Assembly (NCBI GenBank): GCA_016793095.1
Contig: JAEUJQ010000052.1
Span: 62,001 to 126,000, forward strand
Direction of reading: 5' to 3'
Origin: Myxococcaceae bacterium
GTDB lineage: Bacteria > Myxococcota > Myxococcia > Myxococcales > Myxococcaceae
DNA: 64,000 nucleotides
Part shown: positions 46,841 through 56,246 of the stretch, piece after piece
Layout of the letters: every line of letters starts with the position of its first letter
Numbering within the stretch: the first letter of the stretch is position 1
The notes under the pieces: generated by a model
Databases searched by the model: none
The model's input: only the letters and a program-made list of their open reading frames with translations
Told to the model about the DNA's origin: nothing
Position numbers and translations under genes: made by a program

Positions 46841-48571
46841 ATGCGCTCAATCCTGCCTGCCGCGGTTGCTGCTTTGTTCCTCACCACGGCGTGTCCATCT
46901 ACACCGCCTGCCGAGCCGGGAGCCGTGGGGCCGGCGGGTCCTGCCGGAGCCCAGGGCCCCCGTGGCGAGAAGGGAGAGCCTGGTGAAGCAGGGGCGCGGG
47001 GCGAGGCAGGGCCAGCGGGCAGTGATGGCGCACCAGGAGCAGCGGGACCGCAGGGCGCGCAAGGCCCACAAGGGCCGCAAGGTCCACAGGGCCTGCAAGG
47101 CACGCCGGGTGCGCAGGGGCCGCAGGGCGTTCCCGGCATTCAGGGTCCGGCCGGGCAGGTGCTGGTGATCGACGGCGGGGTGGTGACGGGTCCGCCCGGC
47201 GCGTCGGTGGTCGTCGTTCCCCTGCCCTCGGGCGGCGCGCCCTGCCTGTACGGAGGCATTCGCGTGACGCAGCTCTCCGACGGCGGCATCTCGAACCTCT
47301 GCAACGGCGCGCCGGGCGCCACCGGACCACAGGGAGCAACGGGTGCAGCCGGCGTGCAGGGCCCCGCTGGACCTGCGGGACCGGGCGGAGCAGGCGTCTC
47401 GGTCGTCACGCTGCCGGTGATGAGCGCTGCCTGTGTCGCGGGCGGCCTGGCGGTCATCCTGCCGGACGGTGGAACGGTCGCGGTGTGTCATGGGCTTCAG
47501 GGCGCGACCGGGGCGGTCGGCCCGATGGGGCCTGCGGGACCGATGGGCGCGGCTGGAGCAACCGGCGCGACGGGGGCGACCGGCCCGATGGGGCCCGCGG
47601 GACCGATGGGCGCTCAGGGAGCGACGGGCGCAACTGGCGCAACGGGCGCGACTGGAGCAACGGGCGCAGCCGGCGCTGCTGGTCCTCAGGGCCCGCAGGG
47701 GAATCCGGGCCCGGCCGGCGCTCCCGGACCAGCGGGACCGGCGGGACCCGCGGGACCTCAGGGGCCTCAGGGACCTTCGGGTTCGCTGCTGCTGCCTGAC
47801 GGCGGTCTTCCCTCGTTCCTGCCCTCTGGCCCTCAGCTCGCGGGCTTCACGGCGATGCAGTACTCGGGCGACCTCGGCGGCTGGACGGGCGCGCACCAGA
47901 AGTGCGACCTCGAGTTCCCCGGCAGCTACTTCTGCACCGCGACGGATGTGCGCGCGGCCGAGTCAGCCCTTGCGGCGCCCGCGAGCGGCGCCTGGGTGGA
48001 CGCGTTTCGTGACAGCACCCCGACGGTGGTGCGCTCGACGAGCTACCTCGGCACCTGCTCGACTTCGCTCGGCACCTGGACGAGCGCCGAGACTTCGACC
48101 TCGAGCACCTACGGCTTCTGGCTGCGACCCACCGGCGCAGTCTCGACAGCCGGCAACTGCGCGACGGTGCGGCCGATCGCCTGCTGCCGGCGCCCGCGCC
48201 CCGCGACCCTCCGCGGCTTCACCACCGCGCAGTACTCCGGCGACCTCGGCGGGTGGACGGGCGCTCACCAGAAGTGCAACCTCGAGTTCCCCGACAGCTT
48301 CTTCTGCACGGCCACGGACGTGCGTGAGGCGGAGTCGTCCCTCGCTGCGCCGGCGAGCGGTGCATGGGTGGACGCCTTCCGTGACAGCGCCCCCACGGTG
48401 GTTCGCTCGACGAGCTACCTCGGCACCTGCTCGACCTCGCTCGGCACCTGGACGAGCTCGGAGACCTCGACGTCGAGTACCTATGGCTTCTGGCTGCGTC
48501 CGACCGGCGGAGTCTCCACCGCCGGCAACTGCGCGACGCTGCGCCCGATCACCTGCTGCAATCGACGCTGA
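46841..48571 (+). CDS. Collagen-like lipoprotein with duplicated head domain
   Basis: A 576-residue predicted lipoprotein (signal ending ALFLTTAC, Cys 18). Gly-X-Y collagen-like runs occupy about 27-106, 157-186 and 219-314. They are broken by two short related inserts (107-156 and 187-218) sharing a Cys...GG...DGG...Cys pattern. Residues about 333-450 and 456-576 are two near-identical globular repeats, each with [25 protein letters not shown] and [11 protein letters not shown]. Bacterial collagen-like proteins form trimeric stalks with head domains that bind surfaces. The head domain is not one I can name; its layout recalls C-type-lectin-like or DUF1554 domains. Divergent from hypC. Confidence 0.85.
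   Translation: MRSILPAAVAALFLTTACPSTPPAEPGAVGPAGPAGAQGPRGEKGEPGEAGARGEAGPAGSDGAPGAAGPQGAQGPQGPQGPQGLQGTPGAQGPQGVPGIQGPAGQVLVIDGGVVTGPPGASVVVVPLPSGGAPCLYGGIRVTQLSDGGISNLCNGAPGATGPQGATGAAGVQGPAGPAGPGGAGVSVVTLPVMSAACVAGGLAVILPDGGTVAVCHGLQGATGAVGPMGPAGPMGAAGATGATGATGPMGPAGPMGAQGATGATGATGATGATGAAGAAGPQGPQGNPGPAGAPGPAGPAGPAGPQGPQGPSGSLLLPDGGLPSFLPSGPQLAGFTAMQYSGDLGGWTGAHQKCDLEFPGSYFCTATDVRAAESALAAPASGAWVDAFRDSTPTVVRSTSYLGTCSTSLGTWTSAETSTSSTYGFWLRPTGAVSTAGNCATVRPIACCRRPRPATLRGFTTAQYSGDLGGWTGAHQKCNLEFPDSFFCTATDVREAESSLAAPASGAWVDAFRDSAPTVVRSTSYLGTCSTSLGTWTSSETSTSSTYGFWLRPTGGVSTAGNCATLRPITCCNRR
46917..47783 (+). repeat. Collagen-like Gly-X-Y coding repeats
   Basis: Three blocks of nine-base periodicity (GGN-NNN-NNN), interrupted twice by non-collagen segments. 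The third block is dominated by Gly-Ala-Thr triplets (GCAACGGGCGCG type), a sign of recent local expansion. Confidence 0.9.
47837..48568 (+). repeat. Tandem duplication of the head domain
   Basis: Two copies of about 355 bases (about 47837-48190 and 48212-48568) encode domains that differ at few positions, for example the [10 protein letters not shown] and [17 protein letters not shown] stretches are the same in both. This points to a recent intragenic duplication. Confidence 0.85.
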
Positions 48572-48621
48572 GGCCTGCTCGCGGAGGCGCTGCGCCCGAT
48601 CGATCGGCCTGAGCAGCGCGA

Positions 48622-48993
48622 TCAGAAGCCCGCGTCGAAGGCTTCGGGGATGATCTCGACCCGCCCTGCCCTGCCGCGCCCCACGACGCTGGCGACGTCG
48701 AACTGGATCGCCCGGTTCAGGAGCCGCTGCCGTTGCAGGTACTGCAGCGCCGCCAGCACCACCCGCCGTTGCTTGCCCCGCCCGACCGTCGCCGACGGAT
48801 CGCCCCAGACGTCCGTCGTGCGCATACGCACCTCGACGAACGCGAGCGCCTCACCCTTCTCGGCCACGATGTCGACCTCGCCCCGGCGCGAGAGCACGTT
48901 GCGATCGCGCACCACCCAGCCCTCGCGCTCGTAGTGTTCCACCACCAGCGCCTCGGCCTCGTCTCCTACCGCCCGCTTCGTCTTCGTCTCCAT
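48622..48993 (-). CDS. yraN: YraN/UPF0102 family nuclease-like protein
   Basis: A 123-residue protein of the UPF0102 family with the restriction-endonuclease-like fold. The core reads AEALVVEHYEREGWVVRDRN, then RRGEVDIVAEKGEALAFVEV, where family members have GEIDLIA and FVEVK. The usual Lys is Arg here (FVEVR), so catalytic competence is unclear. The family has no agreed function. I chose the ATG at 48993 (METKTKRAVGDEAEA); seven extra codons upstream lack support. It stands between the convergent collagen-like gene and the receiver gene. Confidence 0.9.
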   Translation of the reverse strand: METKTKRAVGDEAEALVVEHYEREGWVVRDRNVLSRRGEVDIVAEKGEALAFVEVRMRTTDVWGDPSATVGRGKQRRVVLAALQYLQRQRLLNRAIQFDVASVVGRGRAGRVEIIPEAFDAGF

Positions 48994-49023
48994 GCGACCC
49001 GTATCGCACGTCACTCTGACATC

Positions 49024-49506
49024 TCAGCCGCCCCCGCCCTCGAGCGTCTCCATCGCCCGCCGCATGTTGTGCCGCGCAAGGAGCAGGGTGAGGCTGACGA
49101 AGTCCACTGGCTTGGGAACGTGGGCGTCGCCACCTGCCGCCTCCATCTCCTGCGGTGAGTGCAGGTTGCCGTAGGCGGTGACGAAGAAGATGGGACACGA
49201 GACGGGGGCGAGGCCTTCAGCGAAGGGCGGAAGCGGGCCGGCGAGCCTGCCCCGGAACAGCCGCGTCAACGCCAGACCGTCGAGCACCGAACCTCGAAGT
49301 TGCACGTCCATCAGGACCGCATAGAGCTGCGACCCGTGCTGTCGAACCAGCGCGCAAGCCTCCTCATCGGTCCGCGCCCACAGCAGCTTGAACTTCTTGC
49401 GCAGCCGCAGCTCGGAGACCTCCCAGTTCGAGGGCTCGTCCTCGACATAGAGGACCAGGTTCGTCGGGCCCGCCTCGACAGGCGGCCCCTCATCGATGCG
49501 TTTCAT
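49024..49506 (-). CDS. Stand-alone receiver protein
   Basis: A 160-residue single-domain response regulator. Acidic residues are in VEDE (21-24), the phospho-acceptor Asp 67 in AVLMDVQL, Thr 110 in FFVTAY, and Lys 132 in HVPKPVDF. A longer-than-usual loop (RLAGPLPPFAEGLAPVSC, about 87-104) sits before the fourth strand. No output domain. Its start overlaps the end of the hybrid kinase gene by 17 bases, so it is very likely its partner in a phosphorelay. The C-terminus ends in a Gly run. Confidence 0.88.
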   Translation of the reverse strand: MKRIDEGPPVEAGPTNLVLYVEDEPSNWEVSELRLRKKFKLLWARTDEEACALVRQHGSQLYAVLMDVQLRGSVLDGLALTRLFRGRLAGPLPPFAEGLAPVSCPIFFVTAYGNLHSPQEMEAAGGDAHVPKPVDFVSLTLLLARHNMRRAMETLEGGGG

Positions 49507-52030
49507 GGGTTCCTCCAGGGGCAGCAGGCGAGGCGCGCGCGAGCAGGCCGGTCACTACCCGCAGGAGCTCTCCCGGGAGCCAGGGCTTCGCGATGAAGGT
49601 CGCGCCGAGGGCTTCGGCCGCGGGGCGGTTGTCCGGGTAGGCGCTCGAGACGAGCACCGGCAGGCTGGCGAGCTGTGGATCGCGGGCGATCGCGCGGAGC
49701 AGCTCGAGCCCGCTCACCCGCGGCATCATCACGTCGAGGATGAGCAGCGACGGGCGCGCAGCACGCAGCCGCTCGAGGGCATCGCGGGGATCCTGGACGG
49801 CCACGACGCGGCAGCCCAGCGGTCTGAGCGCGACCGCCGTCGTCTCCACCGCGACCGCCTCGTCATCGACGACGACCACCACCGGCGCGTCGGGCACTTC
49901 GACGGTCTCGGGGGCCCGCGCGACCAGCGGCAGCTCGATGGTGAACGTGCTGCCCTTGCCCAGCGCGCTCTCGACCGAGAGCGTGCCGCCGTGCAGCGCC
50001 ACCAACTGCCTCGAGATCGCCAGGCCCAGGCCGCTGCCTCCGAAGCGCCGCGTGTTGCTGCTCTCGACCTGACGGAACCCCTCGAAGATCAGCGCCTGGT
50101 GCTCCGGCGCGACGCCGATGCCCTGATCGCGCACCGACACCCGCACCACGTCGCCATCCCGGGTCGCGCGCACCGTCACGGCCCCCTTGCCATCGGAGAA
50201 CTTGATCGCGTTGCCCACGAGGTTGATCAGCACCTGGCTCAACTTCACGCGATCGGCCTCGAGCGTCGCGTCCGCGGTGCCGACGTCCAGCGTCACGCCG
50301 GCGCGCGTGGCGACCGGCTCCATCGCGAGCCGCAGATCTTCGAGCAGCGCTGCGACCGCGACTGGCTCCCGGTGCAGCACCACCCGCCCGGCCTCGAGCT
50401 TCGAGTAGTCCAGGATGTCGTTCACGACGGCGAGCAGGTGGTTCCCGCTGCGCACGATCGACTTGAGGAGCTTCGCGGTCTCGTCAGGCCCCAGCGCCAT
50501 CGTCAGCTTCTGCTCGGGCGTGAGCTGGCGCGCGTGGCACGAAGGGCAGGCCACCTCCGCCGACTCGCCTGCCTCGAGCTCGAACAGCGCCCCGCAGGCC
50601 CCACAGCGAGCCCGCCGCACCTCGTGGAACTGCTCGAGCAGACCCTGGGGGATGTTGATGATCGCGTTGAGCGGGGTGCGCAGCTCGTGCGAGGTGTTGG
50701 CGAGGAACTCGCTCTTCACGCGCGAGGCCTCCTCGGCCTTGACGAGCGCGCCCGCCAGCTCCTCGGCGCGCAGCTGCAGCGACTGTGACAGGCGCGTGTT
50801 CTCCCGCGCGAGCTCGACGAACTCACCAACGACGACGGCGCCCGACATCGCGGCGAGGTTCGCCACGGCGAAGGTGAAGAGCCGGGGGGCGTAGAGCAGG
50901 TCGAGATCGCCCAGCAGATCGCTGACCCCCGAGCCAGCCACGATGAACGTCGCCACCACGACCAGCGGGCCGAAGAGCGCTTTGCCCTTCGCGAGGTCCC
51001 TCACCGCCAGCGCGAGGCTGTAGAGGACCATGATGAAGAGCCAGTTGATGTACAGCCGGTAGACGATGGCCGCGCCAGTCGCGCTCAGCAGCACCGCGAG
51101 CGACGAGACGACGCGGTTCGCGCGCCGGAACCACGTCACCCGATCCAGGTAGTAGGCCTCGACGAACTCCACGATGCCCAGGCCCAACAGGTGCACCGAC
51201 AGCACGATGGTGAGCATCTGCGTCCGACCACCCACGCCCGAGACGAGGAACCCGCTCTTGCCGAGCAGGTAGCCCGACGCGGACAGGAGGAGCACCAGGG
51301 TGCTCCGGTACAGATCGCGGCGGGCGCGGCGGCCCTGCAGGACCCACAGCGCGACGAGCAGCAGCGACAAGAACGCGATCAGCAGCAGCGAGCCGTGCTC
51401 GATCACCGAACGCACCTGCTGCTCGTGGAAGCTCCAGGGCCCGAGCACGGCATGGCGCCCGAACAGCAGGCGCGGGTCGGTGATGCCGTCGCGGCCGGCC
51501 AGCAGCGCCTGTACCTCGAGCGTGAGCGTGTTCTCGCCGGGCCTCAGCAGCCGGGCGGGCACGAAGAAGGTCTCGGCGCCCGCCTCCAGGCCGATGAAGC
51601 CCGACGAGGGCTCTCCCTTGAGCCCGATGGCCTCACCGTTGAAGAAGAGTCGCACGGTGGCCCCACGCACGCTGCCGATCACGAACGAGGCGTCGTGACC
51701 GAGCATCGCCGGCAGGGCAGTGAAGCGGCGCCGGACGAAGACGTGCTCTCCTGCGAAGCCCTGCTGGTGAAAGCTCCCCGGCAGCCTGAGCGGGCGCCAG
51801 CCCGGAGCCTCGTTGAACGGATCGAAGCCCGGCTCGGCGGTGTGCGCTTCCCACGCACCCGCCAGTGCCATGACCGCACCGTCGGACCCGCGCGGAAGCT
51901 GGTAGGCCGAGAACACCAGGGCCAGCGGCAGCACGGGTAGAAGCGCGAGCCCCCAGAGAAGCCGCGGGCGGCGCTGATCGGGGCTCGTCGACACGAGACA
52001 GGGAGCCTGCCTGAGGCTTCCCCGGTTCAC
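49490..52030 (-). CDS. Hybrid histidine kinase with Cys4 insert in HisKA
   Basis: An 846-residue membrane kinase. Order: a membrane helix (24-44), an extracytoplasmic jelly-roll-like domain (about 50-205) of the 7TMR-DISM type, seven or so helices (about 210-405), a short coiled coil, HisKA with His 448 (ANTSHELRTPL), HATPase_c (Asn 607, DQGIG near 635, GGSGLGLAI), and a C-terminal receiver (about 714-835; Asp 766, Lys 815). Between the two HisKA helices is a 45-50-residue insert with C476-x2-C479 and C495-x2-C498. It starts with GTG at 52030; the exact start is uncertain. It overlaps the receiver gene downstream. Confidence 0.93.
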   Translation of the reverse strand: MNRGSLRQAPCLVSTSPDQRRPRLLWGLALLPVLPLALVFSAYQLPRGSDGAVMALAGAWEAHTAEPGFDPFNEAPGWRPLRLPGSFHQQGFAGEHVFVRRRFTALPAMLGHDASFVIGSVRGATVRLFFNGEAIGLKGEPSSGFIGLEAGAETFFVPARLLRPGENTLTLEVQALLAGRDGITDPRLLFGRHAVLGPWSFHEQQVRSVIEHGSLLLIAFLSLLLVALWVLQGRRARRDLYRSTLVLLLSASGYLLGKSGFLVSGVGGRTQMLTIVLSVHLLGLGIVEFVEAYYLDRVTWFRRANRVVSSLAVLLSATGAAIVYRLYINWLFIMVLYSLALAVRDLAKGKALFGPLVVVATFIVAGSGVSDLLGDLDLLYAPRLFTFAVANLAAMSGAVVVGEFVELARENTRLSQSLQLRAEELAGALVKAEEASRVKSEFLANTSHELRTPLNAIINIPQGLLEQFHEVRRARCGACGALFELEAGESAEVACPSCHARQLTPEQKLTMALGPDETAKLLKSIVRSGNHLLAVVNDILDYSKLEAGRVVLHREPVAVAALLEDLRLAMEPVATRAGVTLDVGTADATLEADRVKLSQVLINLVGNAIKFSDGKGAVTVRATRDGDVVRVSVRDQGIGVAPEHQALIFEGFRQVESSNTRRFGGSGLGLAISRQLVALHGGTLSVESALGKGSTFTIELPLVARAPETVEVPDAPVVVVVDDEAVAVETTAVALRPLGCRVVAVQDPRDALERLRAARPSLLILDVMMPRVSGLELLRAIARDPQLASLPVLVSSAYPDNRPAAEALGATFIAKPWLPGELLRVVTGLLARASPAAPGGTHETHR

Positions 52031-52238
52031 CTCATCATTCGACCTGACTGGTGGAAGCGCTCACGCTGTTCCGATCTGCGCCAGTCGATGGAGACAGCCT
52101 CGTCACCTACGCCTTGTTGCCCGCTTCCCACTCGCCGGATGCACGCAACACAGTTCGCTGAACCCCACGACGTTGGTGGACAGATTCGTTGGACCGTCCC
52201 ACCTCAACAGCGGGTCGTCCCTCCGCTTCTGGCCGGCG

Positions 52239-52264
52239 GTGTGCGTGGGTACACTCCCGCACAC
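52239..52264 (+). other. Hairpin two bases before a candidate start codon
   Basis: GTGTGCG (52239-52245) pairs with CGCACAC (52258-52264), with a further three inner pairs around a TACA loop. It ends two bases before ATG 52267, so translation from that ATG would be hindered. The remainder of the 52031-52326 gap shows no gene or clear promoter boxes. Confidence 0.45.
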
Positions 52265-52326
52265 GCATGGGATTTTCTTACTCGCTCGATCGTGAATACG
52301 CAGGCGTCCCGTCCGTCACGGCCGCC

Positions 52327-52935
52327 GTGCGCGCGCTCGCCCCCGTCCTCCTGATCTTCAGCTCCGGCTGTGTGCACCGCGTGGCTGCGGCCCCGCCCGA
52401 GCTGCCCCAGACAGAGCCGCCGCCAGGCATGGTGGCGCTCAACTTCGCGTCCGATGATCCCGGTCGGACCTGGCGTGCGTCGGCCGGGAACGAGGTGCTC
52501 TGCGACACGCCCTGCGCCTCCTTCGTGAGCCCGGCGTCCGATCTGCTGGTGGCCTCGGGCCGAGACGGGCTGTACGTGCCGAACGTGCGCGCGGAGCTGG
52601 GCGATGCGAAGCGGGCGTTCGTGATCGCCGAGAGCAGGAGCTCCGCGAAGCAGGTCAACGGCATCGTCTTCACCACGTTCGGGGCCATGGGCACCGTCGT
52701 GGCCATCACCCTCACGGCCGTCGGCTGCAGCGATGTGCAGCGCCGCGGAGGCATGTGCACGGCAGGGCTCATCACCGGCGCGGTCTCGGTGCCGATGATG
52801 GCGGTGTTCATCTGGATGCTCGCCGACTCGGGGCCGAAGCTGCATGTGCTGCCGATCGCCGAGGGGCAACCGTCGAAGGGGCGTGACCCGGTCTCGGTGG
52901 CGATCACGCCCGGAGGCCTCGCCGGGACGTTCTGA
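52327..52935 (+). CDS. Small lipoprotein with two membrane-like segments
   Basis: A 202-residue protein from GTG 52327, giving a lipoprotein signal MRALAPVLLIFSSGC. ATG 52267 is in frame but would place 20 residues before the signal and has a hairpin over its ribosome site. The middle (VVASGRDGLYVPN) is beta-rich with a CDTPCASFV motif of the PEGA type. Two hydrophobic helices follow (GAMGTVVAITLTAVGC and GAVSVPMMAVFIWML). No family name can be given. It faces away from the hybrid kinase and stands alone. Confidence 0.6.
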   Translation: MRALAPVLLIFSSGCVHRVAAAPPELPQTEPPPGMVALNFASDDPGRTWRASAGNEVLCDTPCASFVSPASDLLVASGRDGLYVPNVRAELGDAKRAFVIAESRSSAKQVNGIVFTTFGAMGTVVAITLTAVGCSDVQRRGGMCTAGLITGAVSVPMMAVFIWMLADSGPKLHVLPIAEGQPSKGRDPVSVAITPGGLAGTF

Positions 52936-53072
52936 CGGGCTGATGAACGACGGCCGGGCCGCGCGTGTGAGGTTCGCGGCGGCCTGCATTGCGCGGATGC
53001 GAGGCGCCTTCTCGAGCGCCCCGACCTCCGGGCTCCGCACCCGCGGCTTCTGGCAGCCTGCGCTCGGCGGCG

Positions 53073-53933
53073 TCAGCCGAGGCGCCGCTTCAACAGCAGC
53101 TCGAGCCGGGCACGCACTGCGGGGCTGATCGCCTTCGGGTCGGTGAAGACCGCGTCATCGAGCGCGGTCTGGCAGTAGCACGGCGTGCCGACCAGCTTCG
53201 CGACCTGCGGCAGCGCGGCGCGCACCAGCTTCATCGCGGCCGCGGTCGCCTTCGCCATGTTGTTGCGGATCTCCTGGAGCAGCGCCTCGCGCCCGCCATC
53301 GTGGGGCCGCCAGCAGTCGTAGTCGGTCGGGAGGCTCACGGCCGCGTAACAGAGCTCGGCTTCACGCGCGAGCTTCGCCTCGGGCAGCGCCGTCATGCCG
53401 ATCAGATCCGCCCCCCAGGAGCGATGCAGATCGCTCTCGGCGCGGGTCGAGAACGCGGGGCCCTCCATCACGACGTAGGTGCCGCGCGGGTGCACCGTCA
53501 CGCCGGCGCTCGCGGCTGAGGCCTTGAAGACGGTGCGCATCGACTCGCAGAACGGGTGCGAGAACTCCACGTGCACGGCCAGCTCGTCGAAGTACGTGCC
53601 CACGCGGCGGTGGGTGCGATCGATCAGCTGATCGGGGATCACCAGCTCGCCGGGGTGCACCTCTTCGCGCAAGCTGCCCACCGCCGTCGTCGCGATGACG
53701 TGGGTGACGCCGAGCTTCTTGAGCGCCCAGAGGTTCGCCCGGTAGTTCACGGCCGACGGTGGCGTCGTGTGGCCAACGCCGTGGCGCGGCAACAGCGCCA
53801 CCTCCACGCCCTCGACGCTGGTCACCGCGATGGGCGCCGAGGGCAGGCCGTACGGCGTCTCGACCGTGGTGGTGGTGCCGCCGAGCGCGCCGAGCGCCTG
53901 CCCGAGTGAGGTGCCGCCGATGATGCCGATCAT
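53073..53933 (-). CDS. mtnP: 5'-methylthioadenosine phosphorylase
   Basis: A 286-residue MTAP-type nucleoside phosphorylase. It begins MIGIIGGTSLG, has LLPRHGVGHTTPPSAVNYRA, VVMEGPAFSTRAESD and the adenine-selective SLPTDYDCWRP, which separates it from guanosine/inosine enzymes. It splits methylthioadenosine (or 5'-deoxyadenosine) with phosphate to adenine and the ribose-1-phosphate. GGGGAG precedes the ATG by about six bases. It lies 12 bases after apt, which recycles the adenine product. Confidence 0.94.
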   Translation of the reverse strand: MIGIIGGTSLGQALGALGGTTTTVETPYGLPSAPIAVTSVEGVEVALLPRHGVGHTTPPSAVNYRANLWALKKLGVTHVIATTAVGSLREEVHPGELVIPDQLIDRTHRRVGTYFDELAVHVEFSHPFCESMRTVFKASAASAGVTVHPRGTYVVMEGPAFSTRAESDLHRSWGADLIGMTALPEAKLAREAELCYAAVSLPTDYDCWRPHDGGREALLQEIRNNMAKATAAAMKLVRAALPQVAKLVGTPCYCQTALDDAVFTDPKAISPAVRARLELLLKRRLG

Positions 53934-53945
53934 GTGTGTCTCCCC

Positions 53946-54467
53946 TCAGTAGCGGAGCAGCGCCTCGACGCGCCCCTCGAGCTTCTTGCGCCCCTCGAGC
54001 GCCGCCAGCTCGACCGCGAAGGCCGAGCCGAGCACCTTCGCGCCGCAGTCGTGAATGAGGTGCGCCGAGGCCGCCGCCGTGCCCCCGGTGGCGAGCAGAT
54101 CGTCCACGATCACCACCTTGTCGTTCGGCCCCACCGTGTTCGCGTGCATCTCGAGCACGCCCTCGCCGTACTCGAGCGCGTAGGAGCGGGCGATCGTCTT
54201 GTGCGGCAGCTTGCCGGCCTTGCGGATGAGCGAGATGCCGCACCTCAACGCCAACGCCATCGGCGCGCCGAAGAGGAAGCCGCGGGACTCCACCGCCGCG
54301 ATGCGCGTGACGCCCGAGTCTCGCCACGGCCCCACCATCGCCTCCACCAGGTCGGCGAACAGCGCCGGGTCCTCGAGCACCGGCGTGAGATCGCGGAAGA
54401 GAATGCCTGGCTTCGGAAAGTCCTGAACGTCGCGGATGCGGGCCTTCAGGCGATTGATGACGGTCAT
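53946..54467 (-). CDS. apt: Adenine phosphoribosyltransferase
   Basis: A 173-residue type I PRTase. It has RDVQDFPKPGILFRDLTP at the N-terminus, AAVESRGFLFGAPMAL, RKAGKLPHKTI, and the PRPP loop VVIVDDLLATGGTAAA. It converts adenine plus PRPP to AMP. GGAGG precedes the ATG. It is first in an apt-mtnP pair, so adenine released by MtnP is salvaged at once. The 62-base gap to the divergent aldolase should hold a bidirectional promoter region; no clear boxes are visible. Confidence 0.97.
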   Translation of the reverse strand: MTVINRLKARIRDVQDFPKPGILFRDLTPVLEDPALFADLVEAMVGPWRDSGVTRIAAVESRGFLFGAPMALALRCGISLIRKAGKLPHKTIARSYALEYGEGVLEMHANTVGPNDKVVIVDDLLATGGTAAASAHLIHDCGAKVLGSAFAVELAALEGRKKLEGRVEALLRY

Positions 54468-54529
54468 GCGGCCTCCGGAAACGCTGCGAAGGCGCGCACT
54501 GTAGCCCGCCCGCGCTCAGATGGTGGGCT

Positions 54530-55234
54530 ATGAAGCCGCGCATGTCGTGTGAGGGGTGCAAGAACAGGCTCGACGGCTCGTGCGCCGGGCTCGGAGGCTG
54601 CCGCGGCCAGCAGGACGAGCCGCTGCGCGTCGAGATCGTGCAGGCGTGCCGGCTGCTCTACGAGCGCGGCTTGATCGCGGGCTTCGACGGCAACTCCTCG
54701 GTGCGCACGGGGCGCGGGACCGTCCTGGTGACGCCCGCCGGGGTGCACAAGGGCCTCATGAACCCGCGCGACGTCGTGGAGCTCGACGAGGCGCGCGGCA
54801 CGGCCATCGACGGCCGCCAGCCCACCAGCGAGATCAGCATGCACCTCGCCGTGCTCCGTCGCCGGAAGGACATCGCCGCCGTCGTCCACTCCCACGCGCC
54901 GACGGCCGTGGCCCTGTCACTGTTGCGCAACGTCTCCATCAACGGCGTGCTCCCCGAGCTCGCCATCGCGCTGGGCGAGGTGAAGACGGTCCCTTACGCG
55001 CGGCCCGGCACCGACGCGCTCGCCGAGCGGGTGGCGGACGGGCTCGAGCGCGCCAACGCGGTGATCATCGAGAAGCACGGCACGGTCGCCGTCGGGGGCA
55101 GCGTGTCCGAGGCGCTCGCCCGCACCGAGATGGTCGAGCACGCCGCGCGCGTCATCTGGACGGCCCACCAGGTCCAGCGGCCCCAGCGGCTCGACGAGGC
55201 CGAGCTGCGCGTGTTGATGAGGCGCGCCCCCTGA
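54530..55234 (+). CDS. Class II (FucA-like) aldolase with Cys-rich extension
   Basis: A 234-residue zinc aldolase. Likely metal ligands Glu 101, His 120, His 122 and His 183 keep exactly the spacing of fuculose-1-phosphate aldolase (73, 92, 94, 155) with an offset of 28. That offset equals an extra N-terminal segment holding Cys 7, 10, 18 and 24 (CEGCKNRLDGSC then GGC). Context next to mtnA, opposite mtnP, suggests cleavage of 5-methylthioribulose- or 5-deoxyribulose-1-phosphate to dihydroxyacetone phosphate and an aldehyde. MtnB dehydratase is the alternative in this superfamily, but no other methionine-salvage gene is present. Confidence 0.85.
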   Translation: MKPRMSCEGCKNRLDGSCAGLGGCRGQQDEPLRVEIVQACRLLYERGLIAGFDGNSSVRTGRGTVLVTPAGVHKGLMNPRDVVELDEARGTAIDGRQPTSEISMHLAVLRRRKDIAAVVHSHAPTAVALSLLRNVSINGVLPELAIALGEVKTVPYARPGTDALAERVADGLERANAVIIEKHGTVAVGGSVSEALARTEMVEHAARVIWTAHQVQRPQRLDEAELRVLMRRAP

Positions 55235-55244
55235 GGAGACCGCG

Positions 55245-56246
<1,002 letters not shown>

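Noticed and set aside
46847-47896. Long open frame antisense to the collagen-like gene
   Set aside because: It is the mirror of Gly-X-Y codons in GC-rich DNA (Arg/Ala/Ser-rich) with no start signal or recognisable domain.
54530-55234. Calling the class II aldolase MtnB (methylthioribulose-1-phosphate dehydratase)
   Set aside because: Ligand spacing matches FucA exactly and no later methionine-salvage genes are present; MtnB remains a minor alternative.
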